Positions 8,017 to 17,441 of a stretch of 64,000 bases of DNA are shown here, in pieces. The notes below the pieces were generated by a model. The model was not told the DNA's origin and made no database searches. It saw nothing but the letters and a program-made list of their open reading frames with translations. Position numbers and translations under genes: made by a program. Position 1 is the first letter of the stretch. Each line of letters begins with the position of its first letter. The DNA lies in the NCBI GenBank assembly GCA_019873685.1, contig JAIOAT010000008.1, forward strand, positions 1 through 64,000, read 5' to 3'. Origin of the DNA: Chloroflexota bacterium. Lineage in GTDB: Bacteria; Chloroflexota; Anaerolineae; Aggregatilineales; Ch27.

Positions 8017-10110
8017 TTAGCGCTGGCGGAGCGTGGCGCCGATGCGCGTCAACGAGAGCACACGGCCATCCGGCAGCGTCAGCACGACCTCGGAAGCGTA
8101 GTAGGAACCGCGCTGGCCTGGCCGGGCGAAGTCGTTGGTCTCCTGCACCTGGATGGTATAGCCCTGCTCCGGGGCGGTGGCCCAGCCCAGTGCATTCCGC
8201 ACGCCGGGATCGCCGACCCACAGCGTGCCAAAGCCCCGGATCGGCTGGAACAACCCCTGCGGCGGCGTCTCGCTGTAGACGACATCGCCGCCTGCCCAGC
8301 GGTCCGGATCGATGCGGCCATTGCCGCTGGCGTCCAGCCACCAGATCCGCCCCTCGAACCAGATCATCAGGCCGCGCTCAAACGGCTGGTAAGCGGCCTG
8401 GGCAAGGCGGGCTGGCGCGTTGGGGCAAAAAGTCTGCCGTTCCCCTGCGGCAAACCAGGGGTAGGTGCAGGTGATCGTCACCGGGATGCCCTCCTGGCCG
8501 GTCCCATCCTGCCCGAAGATCGTGAAACGGGCGGAAGTGACTTCCGTCGGGGCGCTGATTGTCAGCGAGCCGGAGAGCGGCAGCAGGGCGCCCGTTCCGC
8601 TCAGGGAGACGCGACGGGCGGGCAGCGCCTCATGCCACATCCACAGGCTGACGCCGTTGACGCCGCTGACATCCCAGGTGAGCGTCAGCGGCCCGCCCGC
8701 GGCCACTGTGCGCGGCTGCACATCAAAGGCGTGGATCACCAGGCCGCTCGGCGCTTCGCCCACCGGGACGATGTATGACAGGCGCTCGTCGGAATACTCG
8801 TAAACCCAGCCGGTAACGCCGCTGACCTCAGAGCGCACCTTCCACTGGCGGTGGCCGAGCGTCTCCTGGGTGGCCGGTTCGATGCGCAGGCAGTAAGGCC
8901 CTTCGATCACGGTGAAGGTTTCGCCCGCCTGCAGACTGCCGGTAGTCTGGCTGCCGCCAGGCTTATCCGCTGTATCGCCCATCAGGCTCAGGCCGTACTG
9001 CATCGTGTCGGAAAGCCGTGCGCCGAAGCCCACGCGGATGCCGCGATCGGGCAGGAACGGTGCGCTGTAGCACTGCGCCGGGTCGTAGATGCGGTAGCCG
9101 CGGAACACGCCGAAGTACAGGCGGTAATCGGTGAACGTCCCGCTGTATTCGTGAATCCAGCCCTCCAGCCCGGAGCGCTCTACGCGTACGCGCCACTGGC
9201 GGTGGCTTTCGCTGCTGCCCGGCGCGCGGTAACAGAACGGCCCTTCCAGTACGACGAACGTCTCCCCGCGCGGCAGGTAGCCTACCACACGTCCGCCCAC
9301 GCCGCTGATGGCGGTCATGGGCAGGCCGGCCGGTAGCTGCTGGCTGACGATGCCGCGCGCCCCGACCTGGACGCCGGTGCTGGGGATATAGGGCGGCTGG
9401 TAACAGGCATCGCCGCTGGCTGTGGCAAAGCCGCCCAGCGGCAGCGGATTCACCGGCACGCGCAGCTCCGCGCGGGCCAGCGTCGCGCCGGTGCTCATAG
9501 CGATCACGCGCAACTGGAGGCGAATCTCGGTCGCGTCGCCGCCGGGCAGGATCGGGATCACGCTCCCGCTGCCTTCAGAGGGCACTTCCACAAAGTGGCG
9601 GGGCCGCTCAACATTGAACGTCCGACCGTCCGGGAAAACTTGCTCAAAAACCAGGTTAGTGCCCGGCGCACGGTTGTCTACCCGCCAGTTCAGCGTTACT
9701 TCCTCCCGCCCCAGGGCCAGGTCCAGAGCGTCCACGCCGATGGTGTCGGTGGCAAAGCGCGTGATCACCGGCGGCACCAGCGTACTGGTGGGCGAGGGCG
9801 TGAAGGTGGCTGATGGGATGGGCGTAGCGATGATGCCCAGGTCCACCACCGTTGGGACCAGGGTGTATAGCACAGGCGTGAGCGTTGGCGGCGGGGTAGC
9901 GGTAGGCAGGGCGGTATGGGTGGCCGTCGGACTGGCGCGCAAAGCAGCCAGGCTCAGGGGGGTGTTGGTCGGCCCCGGGGCGGTCACCGGCGTTTCCGTC
10001 GCCGGTATCGTGCCGGTCGGCATCGGCGGCGTACCACCTCCAGTGCAGCCCGCCAGCGCCAGCACGCCGGCCAGCAGGACGGCGACGCGCTTCGTCCAGT
10101 GACACATCAT
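8017..10110 (-). CDS. Large lipoprotein with two SH3b-like modules
   Basis: This 697-residue exported protein has a lipobox LALAGC at residues about 18-23. A Thr/Pro-rich linker (many TPT/PTAT steps) follows and probably spans the cell wall. An Ig-like beta domain comes next, then two related modules each starting with a Cys-containing CYxxP(Y/F)-P segment and ending GWIHEYS or GWVYEYS, which resemble bacterial SH3 domains. A second Ig-like stretch and a C-terminal domain with GWATAPEQGY complete it. ATG 10110 is preceded by GGAGG with 8 bases of spacing; the 92-codon upstream extension is rejected. The protein should be anchored outside the membrane. Its partner is unknown. Confidence 0.75.
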   Translation of the reverse strand: MMCHWTKRVAVLLAGVLALAGCTGGGTPPMPTGTIPATETPVTAPGPTNTPLSLAALRASPTATHTALPTATPPPTLTPVLYTLVPTVVDLGIIATPIPSATFTPSPTSTLVPPVITRFATDTIGVDALDLALGREEVTLNWRVDNRAPGTNLVFEQVFPDGRTFNVERPRHFVEVPSEGSGSVIPILPGGDATEIRLQLRVIAMSTGATLARAELRVPVNPLPLGGFATASGDACYQPPYIPSTGVQVGARGIVSQQLPAGLPMTAISGVGGRVVGYLPRGETFVVLEGPFCYRAPGSSESHRQWRVRVERSGLEGWIHEYSGTFTDYRLYFGVFRGYRIYDPAQCYSAPFLPDRGIRVGFGARLSDTMQYGLSLMGDTADKPGGSQTTGSLQAGETFTVIEGPYCLRIEPATQETLGHRQWKVRSEVSGVTGWVYEYSDERLSYIVPVGEAPSGLVIHAFDVQPRTVAAGGPLTLTWDVSGVNGVSLWMWHEALPARRVSLSGTGALLPLSGSLTISAPTEVTSARFTIFGQDGTGQEGIPVTITCTYPWFAAGERQTFCPNAPARLAQAAYQPFERGLMIWFEGRIWWLDASGNGRIDPDRWAGGDVVYSETPPQGLFQPIRGFGTLWVGDPGVRNALGWATAPEQGYTIQVQETNDFARPGQRGSYYASEVVLTLPDGRVLSLTRIGATLRQR

Positions 10111-10235
10111 CTCCTGCTCCTCCTCAAAAAGATTACTTTCACTTACAGGGTACAGGAAAAAACAGGCCGCCGGAACTGGCGCGGCGGCGGTACGTTGGGC
10201 AAGCGTGGGGATAGCGGTGGGTAAGGCGCGGGACG

Positions 10236-10826
10236 CTAGCCGGCGTCGCCCTCGCTGACGCCGGTCGGCGATCGCCCGGCAGCCGCCTTGAGCCGCCGGA
10301 GCGCCCGATGGTGAGGCTTCAGCCAGCTTTCCCCCAGGGCGCGGTCGAGCAGGTCGGGCCGGCAGCGGATCGCTTCCAGCAGCCATTGGTGGGCGGTATC
10401 GCGCTGGCCAAGCTGCGTGTAGCAGACGGCCATGCGGTAGCAGATGATGCCGTGGCGGCTGGGATCAATCGTATCCAGCACGCGGTCAACCGTCAGGGCT
10501 TCTTCCCATTCCTGGCGGATCAGGTGCAGCGAGGCCAGGTTGTTCCAGGCCTGGCTCAGTTCGAGGATGGCGATCTCGCTGGCCCGCTGGACGGCGGCCA
10601 GCGCCTCGTCATGATCGCCCTGCTCCTCCAGCGCCCCGCCCAGCAGCAGCCAGGCGTCAAAGTAGGTCGGCCAGATGGCAATCGCCCGCCGGCAATGCCT
10701 GATGGCGTTGTCCCACTCGCCGCGATCCATATGCTCCAGGGCGTAGGCCCACTGCTCCGAGGGGTTTTCCTCCCAGGGGATGTGACGGCGAACCTCGAGG
10801 ATACTGCGATCATCATCGGGGGGCAT
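10236..10826 (-). CDS. Tetratricopeptide repeat protein
   Basis: This 196-residue protein contains about three to four TPR units, seen in WAYALEHMDRGEWDNAIRHC, AWLLLGGALEEQGDHDEAL, AWNNLASLHLIRQEWEEAL and YRMAVCYTQLGQRDTAHQ. It has no signal peptide or membrane segment, so it is probably a cytoplasmic protein-interaction scaffold. AGGAG lies 8 bases before the ATG. It is 76 bases downstream of the hybrid kinase in the same direction and is probably co-transcribed with it, so it may assist that signalling protein. This link is inference. Confidence 0.8.
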   Translation of the reverse strand: MPPDDDRSILEVRRHIPWEENPSEQWAYALEHMDRGEWDNAIRHCRRAIAIWPTYFDAWLLLGGALEEQGDHDEALAAVQRASEIAILELSQAWNNLASLHLIRQEWEEALTVDRVLDTIDPSRHGIICYRMAVCYTQLGQRDTAHQWLLEAIRCRPDLLDRALGESWLKPHHRALRRLKAAAGRSPTGVSEGDAG

Positions 10827-10902
10827 GGGACGCGCTCCTGGTTCACACCGGGCGAGTTGCCCCTCATTCTAGTATGGCCGCTCATGGCGGGCAACCGGGG
10901 GA

Positions 10903-12522
10903 TCAGGCCAGCGGCAGCGTGAACCCGAATGTGCTGCCCTGGCCGTAGACGCTGTTGAACACCATTTCCCCGTTGTGGCGGGTGATGATGTTGCGCACCA
11001 GGTGCAACCCCAGCCCCGTGCCTTCCACCGCGGAAACCTCGCTGCTCTTGGCCCGGAAGAACGGCTGGAACAACCGCTTTTGTTGATCTTCGGGGATGCC
11101 GTAACCGGTATCGACGACCTCAAAGCGGGCTTTGTCGCCATTGAGCTGCACCTGTAACTGTATGGCCCCACCCGCCGGGGTGTATTTGATGGCATTACCG
11201 ACCAGGTTCGAGATGGCCTCATACAGCAGTGATGGCTCCCCCTGCACCATCACCGGCCCCGGGGCCAGCGCCAGCTCGAAGCGTTGCTCCTTGCGGCGGG
11301 CCTGTTCATGGTAGTCGCGGTAGGCCTGCTCAACCAGCGCCTGCAGATCCAGTAGTTCGGTCCGCAGGGCGCCCGATTCGTCCAGCCGCTCCAGGGAGAG
11401 GATATCGGTCGTGATCTTCTGCATCCGTTCGGCGGAGCGCTCAATGAAGTCGAGGTATTCCAGCGCCTGCGGCTGGGTAACCGGGTCCAGTTCGCGGCGT
11501 AGCAGGTAGGCAAAGCCAATGATGTTGTTGAGCGGGGCGCGCAGGTCGTGCGTGGCGATGCGGATCATGTCCGTCTTCATCTGCTCCAGGTTGCGCACCT
11601 GGTTGTACAGCTCCTGGAGCTTGGCCAGCTGGCTGCGGGACTTCTCATACAGCCGGGCGTTATCGACCGCCGTAGCGATCCGGGCGGCCAGCAGCTTGAG
11701 GAAATCAAAGGTTTCCTCGGTGAAGCGGTTGGGATCGGTGGTTTCCAGGTTCAAGAAGCCCACCAGACGATCCTGGGACAGCAACGGGATGGCGATCTGG
11801 GCGCGGGTCTGGGGCAGCAGCGGCAGGTAATCCGGGTCGGTGCTGACATCCAGCACACGCTGGGGCTTGCGCTCCCGCAGGGCGCGGCCCACCACGCCGC
11901 GCGTGAGAATCGTCTCATCCTTCAGGTCGGGGACATTGTAGTTGATATCCCTGACCAGCCGCAGGTGTTCATCCTGCAGCAGGCCGATCAGGCCAGCGCT
12001 GGCCACGCTCAGGCGCACGGCGGTATCCAGGGCCATGGTCAGGACGTAATCGAGGTCCAGGTGGCGGGTTAGTTCCTCGTCAATATCGCGTAGGATGGCC
12101 AGACGCATATTCTGGCGGTTGCGATCGGCCTGGACACGCTGGCGCTCGATGGCATAGGCGATCGATTGGGCCAGGGCGCGCATATCGGTGTGGCCCTTGA
12201 CCAGGTAATCCTGCGCTCCATTCTGCACGGCGCTGAGCGCGATCTGCTCGTCATCCAGCCCGCTGAGCACCACAATCGGCAATTCCGGGTCAGCCTTGTG
12301 CAGGCGGGCGAAAGTCTCCAGCCCCCGTGCGTCGGGCAGGGTCAGGTCCAGCAGCACCGCGTCAAACGTGCGCTGTTTGATCTCCACCAGGGCGTCGCTG
12401 AGGTAGTCGACATGCACCAGCTCGTACTGCCGCCCGCGGGAGCGCCGCAGCGCCGTCGCGATCAGGCGGGCATAGCCGGGATCATCTTCCACCAGCAGGA
12501 CGGCGGTGCTTTCACTGCTCAT
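10903..12522 (-). CDS. Hybrid sensor: receiver-GAF-histidine kinase
   Basis: This 539-residue soluble protein begins with a receiver domain (D13-D14, phospho-acceptor D59 in LLDLTLPD, K109). A GAF domain of about 150 residues follows, then a coiled-coil linker. A HisKA dimerisation domain has the phosphorylated H325 in THDLRAPLNN, and an HATPase domain shows the N box NLVGNAIKY, G1 box DTGYGIP and GTGLGLHL. It lacks membrane segments, so it senses an internal ligand through GAF or takes input through its receiver. ATG 12522 has GGAG 9 bases upstream; a GTG five codons earlier is the alternative. A receiver at the N-terminus suggests a place within a multi-step relay. Confidence 0.87.
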   Translation of the reverse strand: MSSESTAVLLVEDDPGYARLIATALRRSRGRQYELVHVDYLSDALVEIKQRTFDAVLLDLTLPDARGLETFARLHKADPELPIVVLSGLDDEQIALSAVQNGAQDYLVKGHTDMRALAQSIAYAIERQRVQADRNRQNMRLAILRDIDEELTRHLDLDYVLTMALDTAVRLSVASAGLIGLLQDEHLRLVRDINYNVPDLKDETILTRGVVGRALRERKPQRVLDVSTDPDYLPLLPQTRAQIAIPLLSQDRLVGFLNLETTDPNRFTEETFDFLKLLAARIATAVDNARLYEKSRSQLAKLQELYNQVRNLEQMKTDMIRIATHDLRAPLNNIIGFAYLLRRELDPVTQPQALEYLDFIERSAERMQKITTDILSLERLDESGALRTELLDLQALVEQAYRDYHEQARRKEQRFELALAPGPVMVQGEPSLLYEAISNLVGNAIKYTPAGGAIQLQVQLNGDKARFEVVDTGYGIPEDQQKRLFQPFFRAKSSEVSAVEGTGLGLHLVRNIITRHNGEMVFNSVYGQGSTFGFTLPLA

Positions 12523-12865
12523 GCTTTCGTACTCCACTCTGCCCGTAAGCTATTTCGCAACCATCATATGACGGGCATGGCCGGTCAGGCAATCGATCAT
12601 GCCTATGGCAACCTACTTCATTGTAGCACGCAAACGCTTATACTGGCCTGACGGCGTCGCCAGTGGTGGGCCGGGAGGCAGGGGACGAGCGGCAAACAGG
12701 CGGCACGGCCTGAATCCGGGCGGCAGGCAGATCGCTGGCAGGCGGGTACCTGTGCCTGTTTGACCCCATCGCGCTCCCCCAGAATGACACTCACGCCGCT
12801 TCCAGCGCGGAGGCGGCGTGAGTGTCCCGGCCAGTTACCGGGAGAGCTTCAGCCAGGCGCGGTGC
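12523..12865. other. Intergenic region with a nuoN 3' hairpin
   Basis: This 343-base gap separates nuoN from the hybrid kinase, both leftward. It contains the hairpin listed at 12786-12826 and GC-rich sequence without a supported ORF. No clear promoter was found, although the kinase must start somewhere here. Confidence 0.5.
12786..12826 (-). terminator. 14-bp perfect hairpin after nuoN
   Basis: The arms 12786-12799 and 12813-12826 are perfectly complementary with a 13-base loop. The element lies 40-80 bases past the nuoN stop. No strong T-run follows. Confidence 0.65.
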
Positions 12866-14374
12866 TCAGCCGCCCAGCGCCAGGGTCACCCCGCTGGATA
12901 CCCCGGCCAGCAGGTCGGGGAAGACGCCCAGGATCAGCGTTCCCAGCATGGCAATGACCAGGGCGACAGTCAACGAGCGCGGCAGCCGCGGCGTGGCTAT
13001 CGTGGCCGGCCCTTCCTGCAGGAACATGGCTACCACCACCCGCAGGTAGTAGTACGCCCCGAACACGCTGGTCACCACGCCGAGCACTGCCAGCCAGACT
13101 AGCCCGGCGTCCACCGCGCTCAGGAAAACGTACCACTTCCCGACAAACCCCGCCGTCAGCGGGATGCCGGTCAGGCTGAGCAAGAAGAGGGTCATCAACA
13201 GGGCCAGCAGGGGATGTTGCCGCCCCAGACCGGTGAAGTTTTCCAGCTCAACGCCGCTGCCATCGTTGCGCTCCACGGCAATCACGACGGCGAAAGCGCC
13301 CAGGTTGGTGAAAGTGTAGGCCAGCAGGTACAGCAGTGCCGCCTGCACGCCGCGATCGGCCACCCCGGGATGCCCTGCCGCCGCCACCGCTACCAGCACA
13401 TAGCCCGCATGGGCGATGGAGGAATAGGCCAGCAGACGCTTGAGGTTGGTCTGCCAGATCGCGGCCAGGTTACCCAGGATCATCGTCAGCGCCGCCATGA
13501 CCGCCAGCGCGTCCACCCAGGCCGCCCGTGTACCTTGTGCTATGACCAGCGTGGGCAGCCCCACCAGCAGGACGCGCAGCAGCGCCGCAAAGCTGGCCGT
13601 CTTGGTCCCCACGCTCATGAACGCGGTGACCGGTGTGGGCGCTCCTTCGTAGACATCCGGCGTCCACATGTGGAAGGGCACGGCGGCTACCTTGAAGCTC
13701 AGCGAGACGGCAACCAGCCCCACGCCCAGCAACAGCAGATACACTGTTGACGAGCCGCCCTCCACAATGGCGCTCACCGCCTGCCAGACAGCAGGCAGGC
13801 GGGTGGAGCCGGTCGCGCCGTAGATCAGGGCGATCCCGAAGACGATGAACCCGCTGGCAAACGCGCCCAACAGGAAGTACTTCAGCGCCGCTTCCTCGCT
13901 CAGCAGATCTGGCCGGCGGATGCCGCTCAACACATACAGGGGGATGCTCACCAGTTCCAGGGCAATGAAGATGATGATCAGGTCGTTGGCCGCGCCCATC
14001 AGCATCATCCCCCAAGTGGTGAACAACAGCAACAGGTAGTATTCCGTACGGTGTTCGATCTGGGCGCGCCTGAGATAATCATTCGCCAGCAGGATACTGA
14101 TCGCGGCGGCAGTCAGGACGGTCACATTGACCAGACTGGCGAAGGGATCGGCGCGGAGCATCCCGCCGAAGGCTTCCCCGCGTAAATCAAAATTGACCAG
14201 AGCGATCCCCAGGCTGATCAGCGTGATGAGCAGGGCCAGCCAGGCAATCCACCACTGGCGTCGCTGCGGCAAGAGCAGCTCGATCACCAGCAATACGATC
14301 GTGCCGATCACCAGCGCCAGCGCCGGGAGCGCCGCGCCCATATTGAGGCTTTCCAAGGTTGGCAGTTCGAACAT
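12866..14374 (-). CDS. nuoN: NADH-quinone oxidoreductase subunit N
   Basis: This 502-residue, highly hydrophobic protein shows the antiporter-like fold of complex I membrane subunits, with about 14 predicted helices. Recognisable conserved stretches are ALELVSIPLYVLSG, ALKYFLLGAFASGF, PFHMWTPDVYEGAPTPVTAF and LLAYSSIAHAGY. NuoN takes part in proton translocation by complex I. ATG 14374 has AGGGG 5 bases upstream; the 22-codon extension to 14440 is unlikely. No other nuo gene is in the window, so this copy is isolated. It could be a separated piece of a split nuo operon or an extra copy. Confidence 0.92.
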   Translation of the reverse strand: MFELPTLESLNMGAALPALALVIGTIVLLVIELLLPQRRQWWIAWLALLITLISLGIALVNFDLRGEAFGGMLRADPFASLVNVTVLTAAAISILLANDYLRRAQIEHRTEYYLLLLFTTWGMMLMGAANDLIIIFIALELVSIPLYVLSGIRRPDLLSEEAALKYFLLGAFASGFIVFGIALIYGATGSTRLPAVWQAVSAIVEGGSSTVYLLLLGVGLVAVSLSFKVAAVPFHMWTPDVYEGAPTPVTAFMSVGTKTASFAALLRVLLVGLPTLVIAQGTRAAWVDALAVMAALTMILGNLAAIWQTNLKRLLAYSSIAHAGYVLVAVAAAGHPGVADRGVQAALLYLLAYTFTNLGAFAVVIAVERNDGSGVELENFTGLGRQHPLLALLMTLFLLSLTGIPLTAGFVGKWYVFLSAVDAGLVWLAVLGVVTSVFGAYYYLRVVVAMFLQEGPATIATPRLPRSLTVALVIAMLGTLILGVFPDLLAGVSSGVTLALGG

Positions 14375-14660
14375 AATCGCCCCTGGTTGGTCAGGATCGC
14401 TAAGAACGCAGCGCAGCATGGCTCCCGGGAACGCAGGCATGACGCAATAGCCCAGGCGCCAGAAACTCTACCAAACCTGTCTATGACGGTCAGTATTGTA
14501 TCCCGTCGCTCCGCAATGCGCCAGAAGCCGGCCTCCCTGCGGCTTCATTGTCAGGCAGCGCGGAGTCGGGTAAACTCCGCGCCGGATCGATGGGGGGCGG
14601 GCGTCCGCACAGGCCCGCCCCTCCTGTCTGTAGCCGGACTGTACTGAGGACAGCGGACTG

Positions 14661-16307
14661 ATGCCCGGAACCCTGACCCGTGTTGCCCGTACCGTGATCG
14701 CGCTCGCCGCGCTGGTCGGCCTGCTTGCCCCGGCGGAGGCCGGGGCGCAGGAGGGGGCGACTTTGCGCGTCGCCGCCCGGCCCATCTCCGGCGCGACGGC
14801 GGGAATCCCCCTGCCAGACCCGCAGGCGCTGCCCGCCGGCCCTTCCGCTGCCCGCGATCTGGTGGAGAATCTGTTCGTCGGCCTGTTCCGCTACGATGCG
14901 GCCACCCGCCAGGCGACGCCCGTCCTGGCCCGCGACTGGTCGGTCAGCGCTGACGGCCTGACCTGGACCTTCCGCCTGCGGGAGGATATCCCCTGGGTAA
15001 GCTTCAACGCCCAGGAGGGGGCGATCCAGGCCCTACGGCCGGTGGTGGCCGATGATGTTGTCGCCGCGCTACGTCGCGCCTGCCACCCACTCAAGCCCAA
15101 ACCGTCCAGCACGGCCATCTTCATCATTCGCGGCTGCTACGCCGCTATGCAGGCCAACCCGCTGCTCACCACTGATGAGCAGGTCGCCGCCCTGATCGGC
15201 GCGGAAGCGCCCGACCCGACCACGCTGGTGTTGCACCTGACCTTCCCGGCGGCCTACCTGCCCGGTTTGCTGACCGCGCCGGAGTTCCGGCCCATCCCCC
15301 GCGAGTTCGCCGCCTTCACCGCCGCCTGGCCGATGCAGGCCAGCAGCGGCCCCTATGTCCTGACCGGCTGGACAGCAGGCGAGCGCCTGATCCTGGAACG
15401 CAACCCCTTCTGGCCGGACCCCTTGCCGGGCAACATCAACCGGGTGGAGATCGCCTACGCCGACGATCCGGGCGAGGTCTTTGCCGCTGGCGGGGCCGAC
15501 TTCGTCCGGCTGGGGGCGGAGGCCGCGCCTGGCGCATCCGCGCTGCGCGGCGACCGGGTGACCATCCTGGGTTTCTCCACCGAGCGAGCCTTTGTCAGCG
15601 CGGCGGGTGTCCGGCAGGCGCTTTCGTGGAGCATCGACCGCGCCGCGCTGGTCGCCGATGATCCCGACCATCTGGCGGTGACAACGTTCACCCATCCGGG
15701 GAGCATCGCCGGGCCGGAGGAAGCGGCAGCTGTCGGCTACGCGCCGGAGGCGGCCCGTGCGGCGCTGGCGGCAGCCGGTTATCCGAACTGCACCAACGTA
15801 CCGGAAGTCCTCAAGCTGGGCGTTCCGCCCGGCCAGGAGTCGCTGGCGGAGCAGATCATCGGGATGTGGTCGAGCGTGCTGGGCTGCCAGCCGGGGCTGT
15901 TCGAGGTGGTGCGGGTCCGTGCAGCCACACTGCGCAACATTGGCCGCGACCTGATCGACGAGGAAGCCAGCGACCGCATTCACCTGTGGCTGACCGACTA
16001 TACGCCTGAGCATCTGGACGCCCACGGTGGTGCGGCGGATGCCTTCCATTGCACCTTTGGCTATTTTCACAGCGGTCTGCCGTGCGGTGCGGTAGACGCG
16101 CTGATCGACTGGGCGGCGACCAGCGTCGCTGACCCCGGCGAACGCGCCGATGTCTACACCCGGATTGAAGCGCGGCTTTTCGGTCCGGCGGGGACACTCC
16201 CGGCGGCTCCGTTGTTTGCCAGTGCAGAATACGTCGGGGTCGCTGCCGGGCTGACCGGCGCGGGGAGCTACGGCCCGGCCTGGTGGGGCGCGTGGACGAA
16301 AACGTGA
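14661..16307 (+). CDS. ABC transporter substrate-binding protein, peptide/SBP_bac_5 type
   Basis: This 548-residue protein has a signal peptide with likely cleavage after AGAQ near residue 30. The family pattern follows: LVENLFVGLFRYD, then PVLARDWSVSADGLTWTFRLRE and later SGPYVLTGW with NPFW. SBP_bac_5 proteins capture oligopeptides, dipeptides or similar ligands outside the membrane and deliver them to an ABC permease. No lipobox is seen, so it is soluble or held by its signal anchor. No permease or ATPase genes flank it, and its ligand cannot be read from sequence. GAGGAC lies upstream of the ATG. Confidence 0.82.
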   Translation: MPGTLTRVARTVIALAALVGLLAPAEAGAQEGATLRVAARPISGATAGIPLPDPQALPAGPSAARDLVENLFVGLFRYDAATRQATPVLARDWSVSADGLTWTFRLREDIPWVSFNAQEGAIQALRPVVADDVVAALRRACHPLKPKPSSTAIFIIRGCYAAMQANPLLTTDEQVAALIGAEAPDPTTLVLHLTFPAAYLPGLLTAPEFRPIPREFAAFTAAWPMQASSGPYVLTGWTAGERLILERNPFWPDPLPGNINRVEIAYADDPGEVFAAGGADFVRLGAEAAPGASALRGDRVTILGFSTERAFVSAAGVRQALSWSIDRAALVADDPDHLAVTTFTHPGSIAGPEEAAAVGYAPEAARAALAAAGYPNCTNVPEVLKLGVPPGQESLAEQIIGMWSSVLGCQPGLFEVVRVRAATLRNIGRDLIDEEASDRIHLWLTDYTPEHLDAHGGAADAFHCTFGYFHSGLPCGAVDALIDWAATSVADPGERADVYTRIEARLFGPAGTLPAAPLFASAEYVGVAAGLTGAGSYGPAWWGAWTKT

Positions 16308-16373
16308 TGCAACCCTGGCCCCCGCCCTGCGTACAGAGGATCAGAGTCGCAGCGGGTGGAAAGGAGCCAGACC

Positions 16374-16754
16374 ATGCGCGGATTCATCCTGCGCCTGATC
16401 ATCAACGGGATTGCCATCGCGGTTGTCGCCGCGTTATTGCCGGGCATCACGGTGGCCAACAACGATCTCGGCACGCTGGCGGTGCTGGCGCTGATCATCG
16501 CCCTGGTCAACGCCCTGGTGAAGCCGGTGATTATGTTGCTCGGCTGCCCGTTCATCATCCTGTCGCTTGGCCTGCTCATCCCGATCATCAACGGCCTGCT
16601 GCTGATGCTGGCAGCCGCCCTGTCCGGCGGACGCCTGATCGTAGACGGCCTGGGCTGGGCCATCCTGGGCGGGCTGATCATGGGCGTTGTCAGCATGGTG
16701 CTGGAAGGCGCGCTGGGCGTGAAAGAAGAGGAGCGTCAGGAGCAGCGTCGCTAG
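16374..16754 (+). CDS. Phage holin superfamily IV-like small membrane protein
   Basis: This 126-residue protein has four hydrophobic helices with the usual pattern of the 'phage holin family 4, superfamily IV' group: FILRLIINGIAIAVVAALLPGI, ALVNALVKPVI and PIINGLLLMLAAAL. The C-terminus is charged (KEEERQEQRR). AAAGGAG precedes ATG 16374 by 7 bases. Chromosomal members are common and not tied to prophages; their function is unknown. No other phage gene is nearby. It lies 66 bases after the substrate-binding protein gene and may be co-transcribed with it. Confidence 0.8.
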   Translation: MRGFILRLIINGIAIAVVAALLPGITVANNDLGTLAVLALIIALVNALVKPVIMLLGCPFIILSLGLLIPIINGLLLMLAAALSGGRLIVDGLGWAILGGLIMGVVSMVLEGALGVKEEERQEQRR

Positions 16755-16809
16755 GCTGCTGCTGACTTCTGCGCCGGGTCAGTTGCCGGAGCGCAATAAC
16801 TGACTGCAA

Positions 16810-16842
16810 AACGCCGGAGGGAGCATCCTCCGGCGTTCTTTT
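16810..16842. terminator. Bidirectional terminator between convergent genes
   Basis: The perfect 11-bp arms 16810-16820 and 16827-16837 have a 6-base loop. They are followed on the plus strand by CTTTTACC and on the minus strand by TTGC. It separates the holin-like gene from the end of the arsenic operon. Confidence 0.85.
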
Positions 16843-16864
16843 ACCTGTGGTCAGCCAGCCGCGT

Positions 16865-17401
16865 TTACAGCATCGCCTGTAACGTAGCCCGACGATCCGC
16901 CAGGGCCTCGTCAGTGAGTAGCGGGGTGCATTCGTCCACTGTCCGCTGCCCCTGGATCAGCGCCACGGCGAAGGCCATGCAGGTCGGTTCCCCGCAGGCT
17001 TTACAGTTCGTCTGCGGCAGCAACGACCAGACATCCATCATGCGCGGGGCGCGGCGGGCCGCCCTGGCCGGGGCCAGCGCGGCGCGTTCCGCCCAGGTAG
17101 CATTGATGGCCTCCACCAGCGCCCCCAGCAGCGCCAGCCCTTCCTCGACATCCGCTACCTGGGTGAAGTACACCCGGTCAGGATACAGCGTCAGGAAGCC
17201 GCGCTGGCGGCGAAAGGTCAGCGCGCCCTGCTGCGGGTCGTAGGTGATCACATCCGGCAGCGTCGCCAGGTAAGGCAGCACATCATCCAGCGATCGGGAC
17301 GGTTGCCCGATCACGATGATCCGACCCGGTTCCGCCAGGCAGGGCAGCGTTCGGATCAGCGCGATCGATTCCAGGTACGGGCTGTCTTCCGGCGGCTGCA
17401 T
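16865..17401 (-). CDS. 4Fe-4S domain protein at the end of the arsenic operon
   Basis: This 178-residue protein has an N-terminal alpha/beta region of unknown fold and a C-terminal iron-sulfur motif, C133-x2-C136-x4-C141-x16-C158 (CKACGEPTCMAFA). That motif matches the FeS domain seen in CO-dehydrogenase-associated and electron-transfer proteins. An AAGGAG site lies 7 bases before the ATG. It is the last gene of the run arsR to acr3, 40 bases after acr3. I infer a redox or electron-delivery role linked to metalloid handling, but only position supports this. Confidence 0.75.
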   Translation of the reverse strand: MQPPEDSPYLESIALIRTLPCLAEPGRIIVIGQPSRSLDDVLPYLATLPDVITYDPQQGALTFRRQRGFLTLYPDRVYFTQVADVEEGLALLGALVEAINATWAERAALAPARAARRAPRMMDVWSLLPQTNCKACGEPTCMAFAVALIQGQRTVDECTPLLTDEALADRRATLQAML

Positions 17402-17441
17402 GGGCTATCTCCTTGCACAGAGCAGGCGCTCACACCCCCTG

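Noticed and set aside
16374-16754. Prophage remnant from the holin-like gene
   Set aside because: This holin superfamily is common as a chromosomal housekeeping-type gene, and no phage gene is near.
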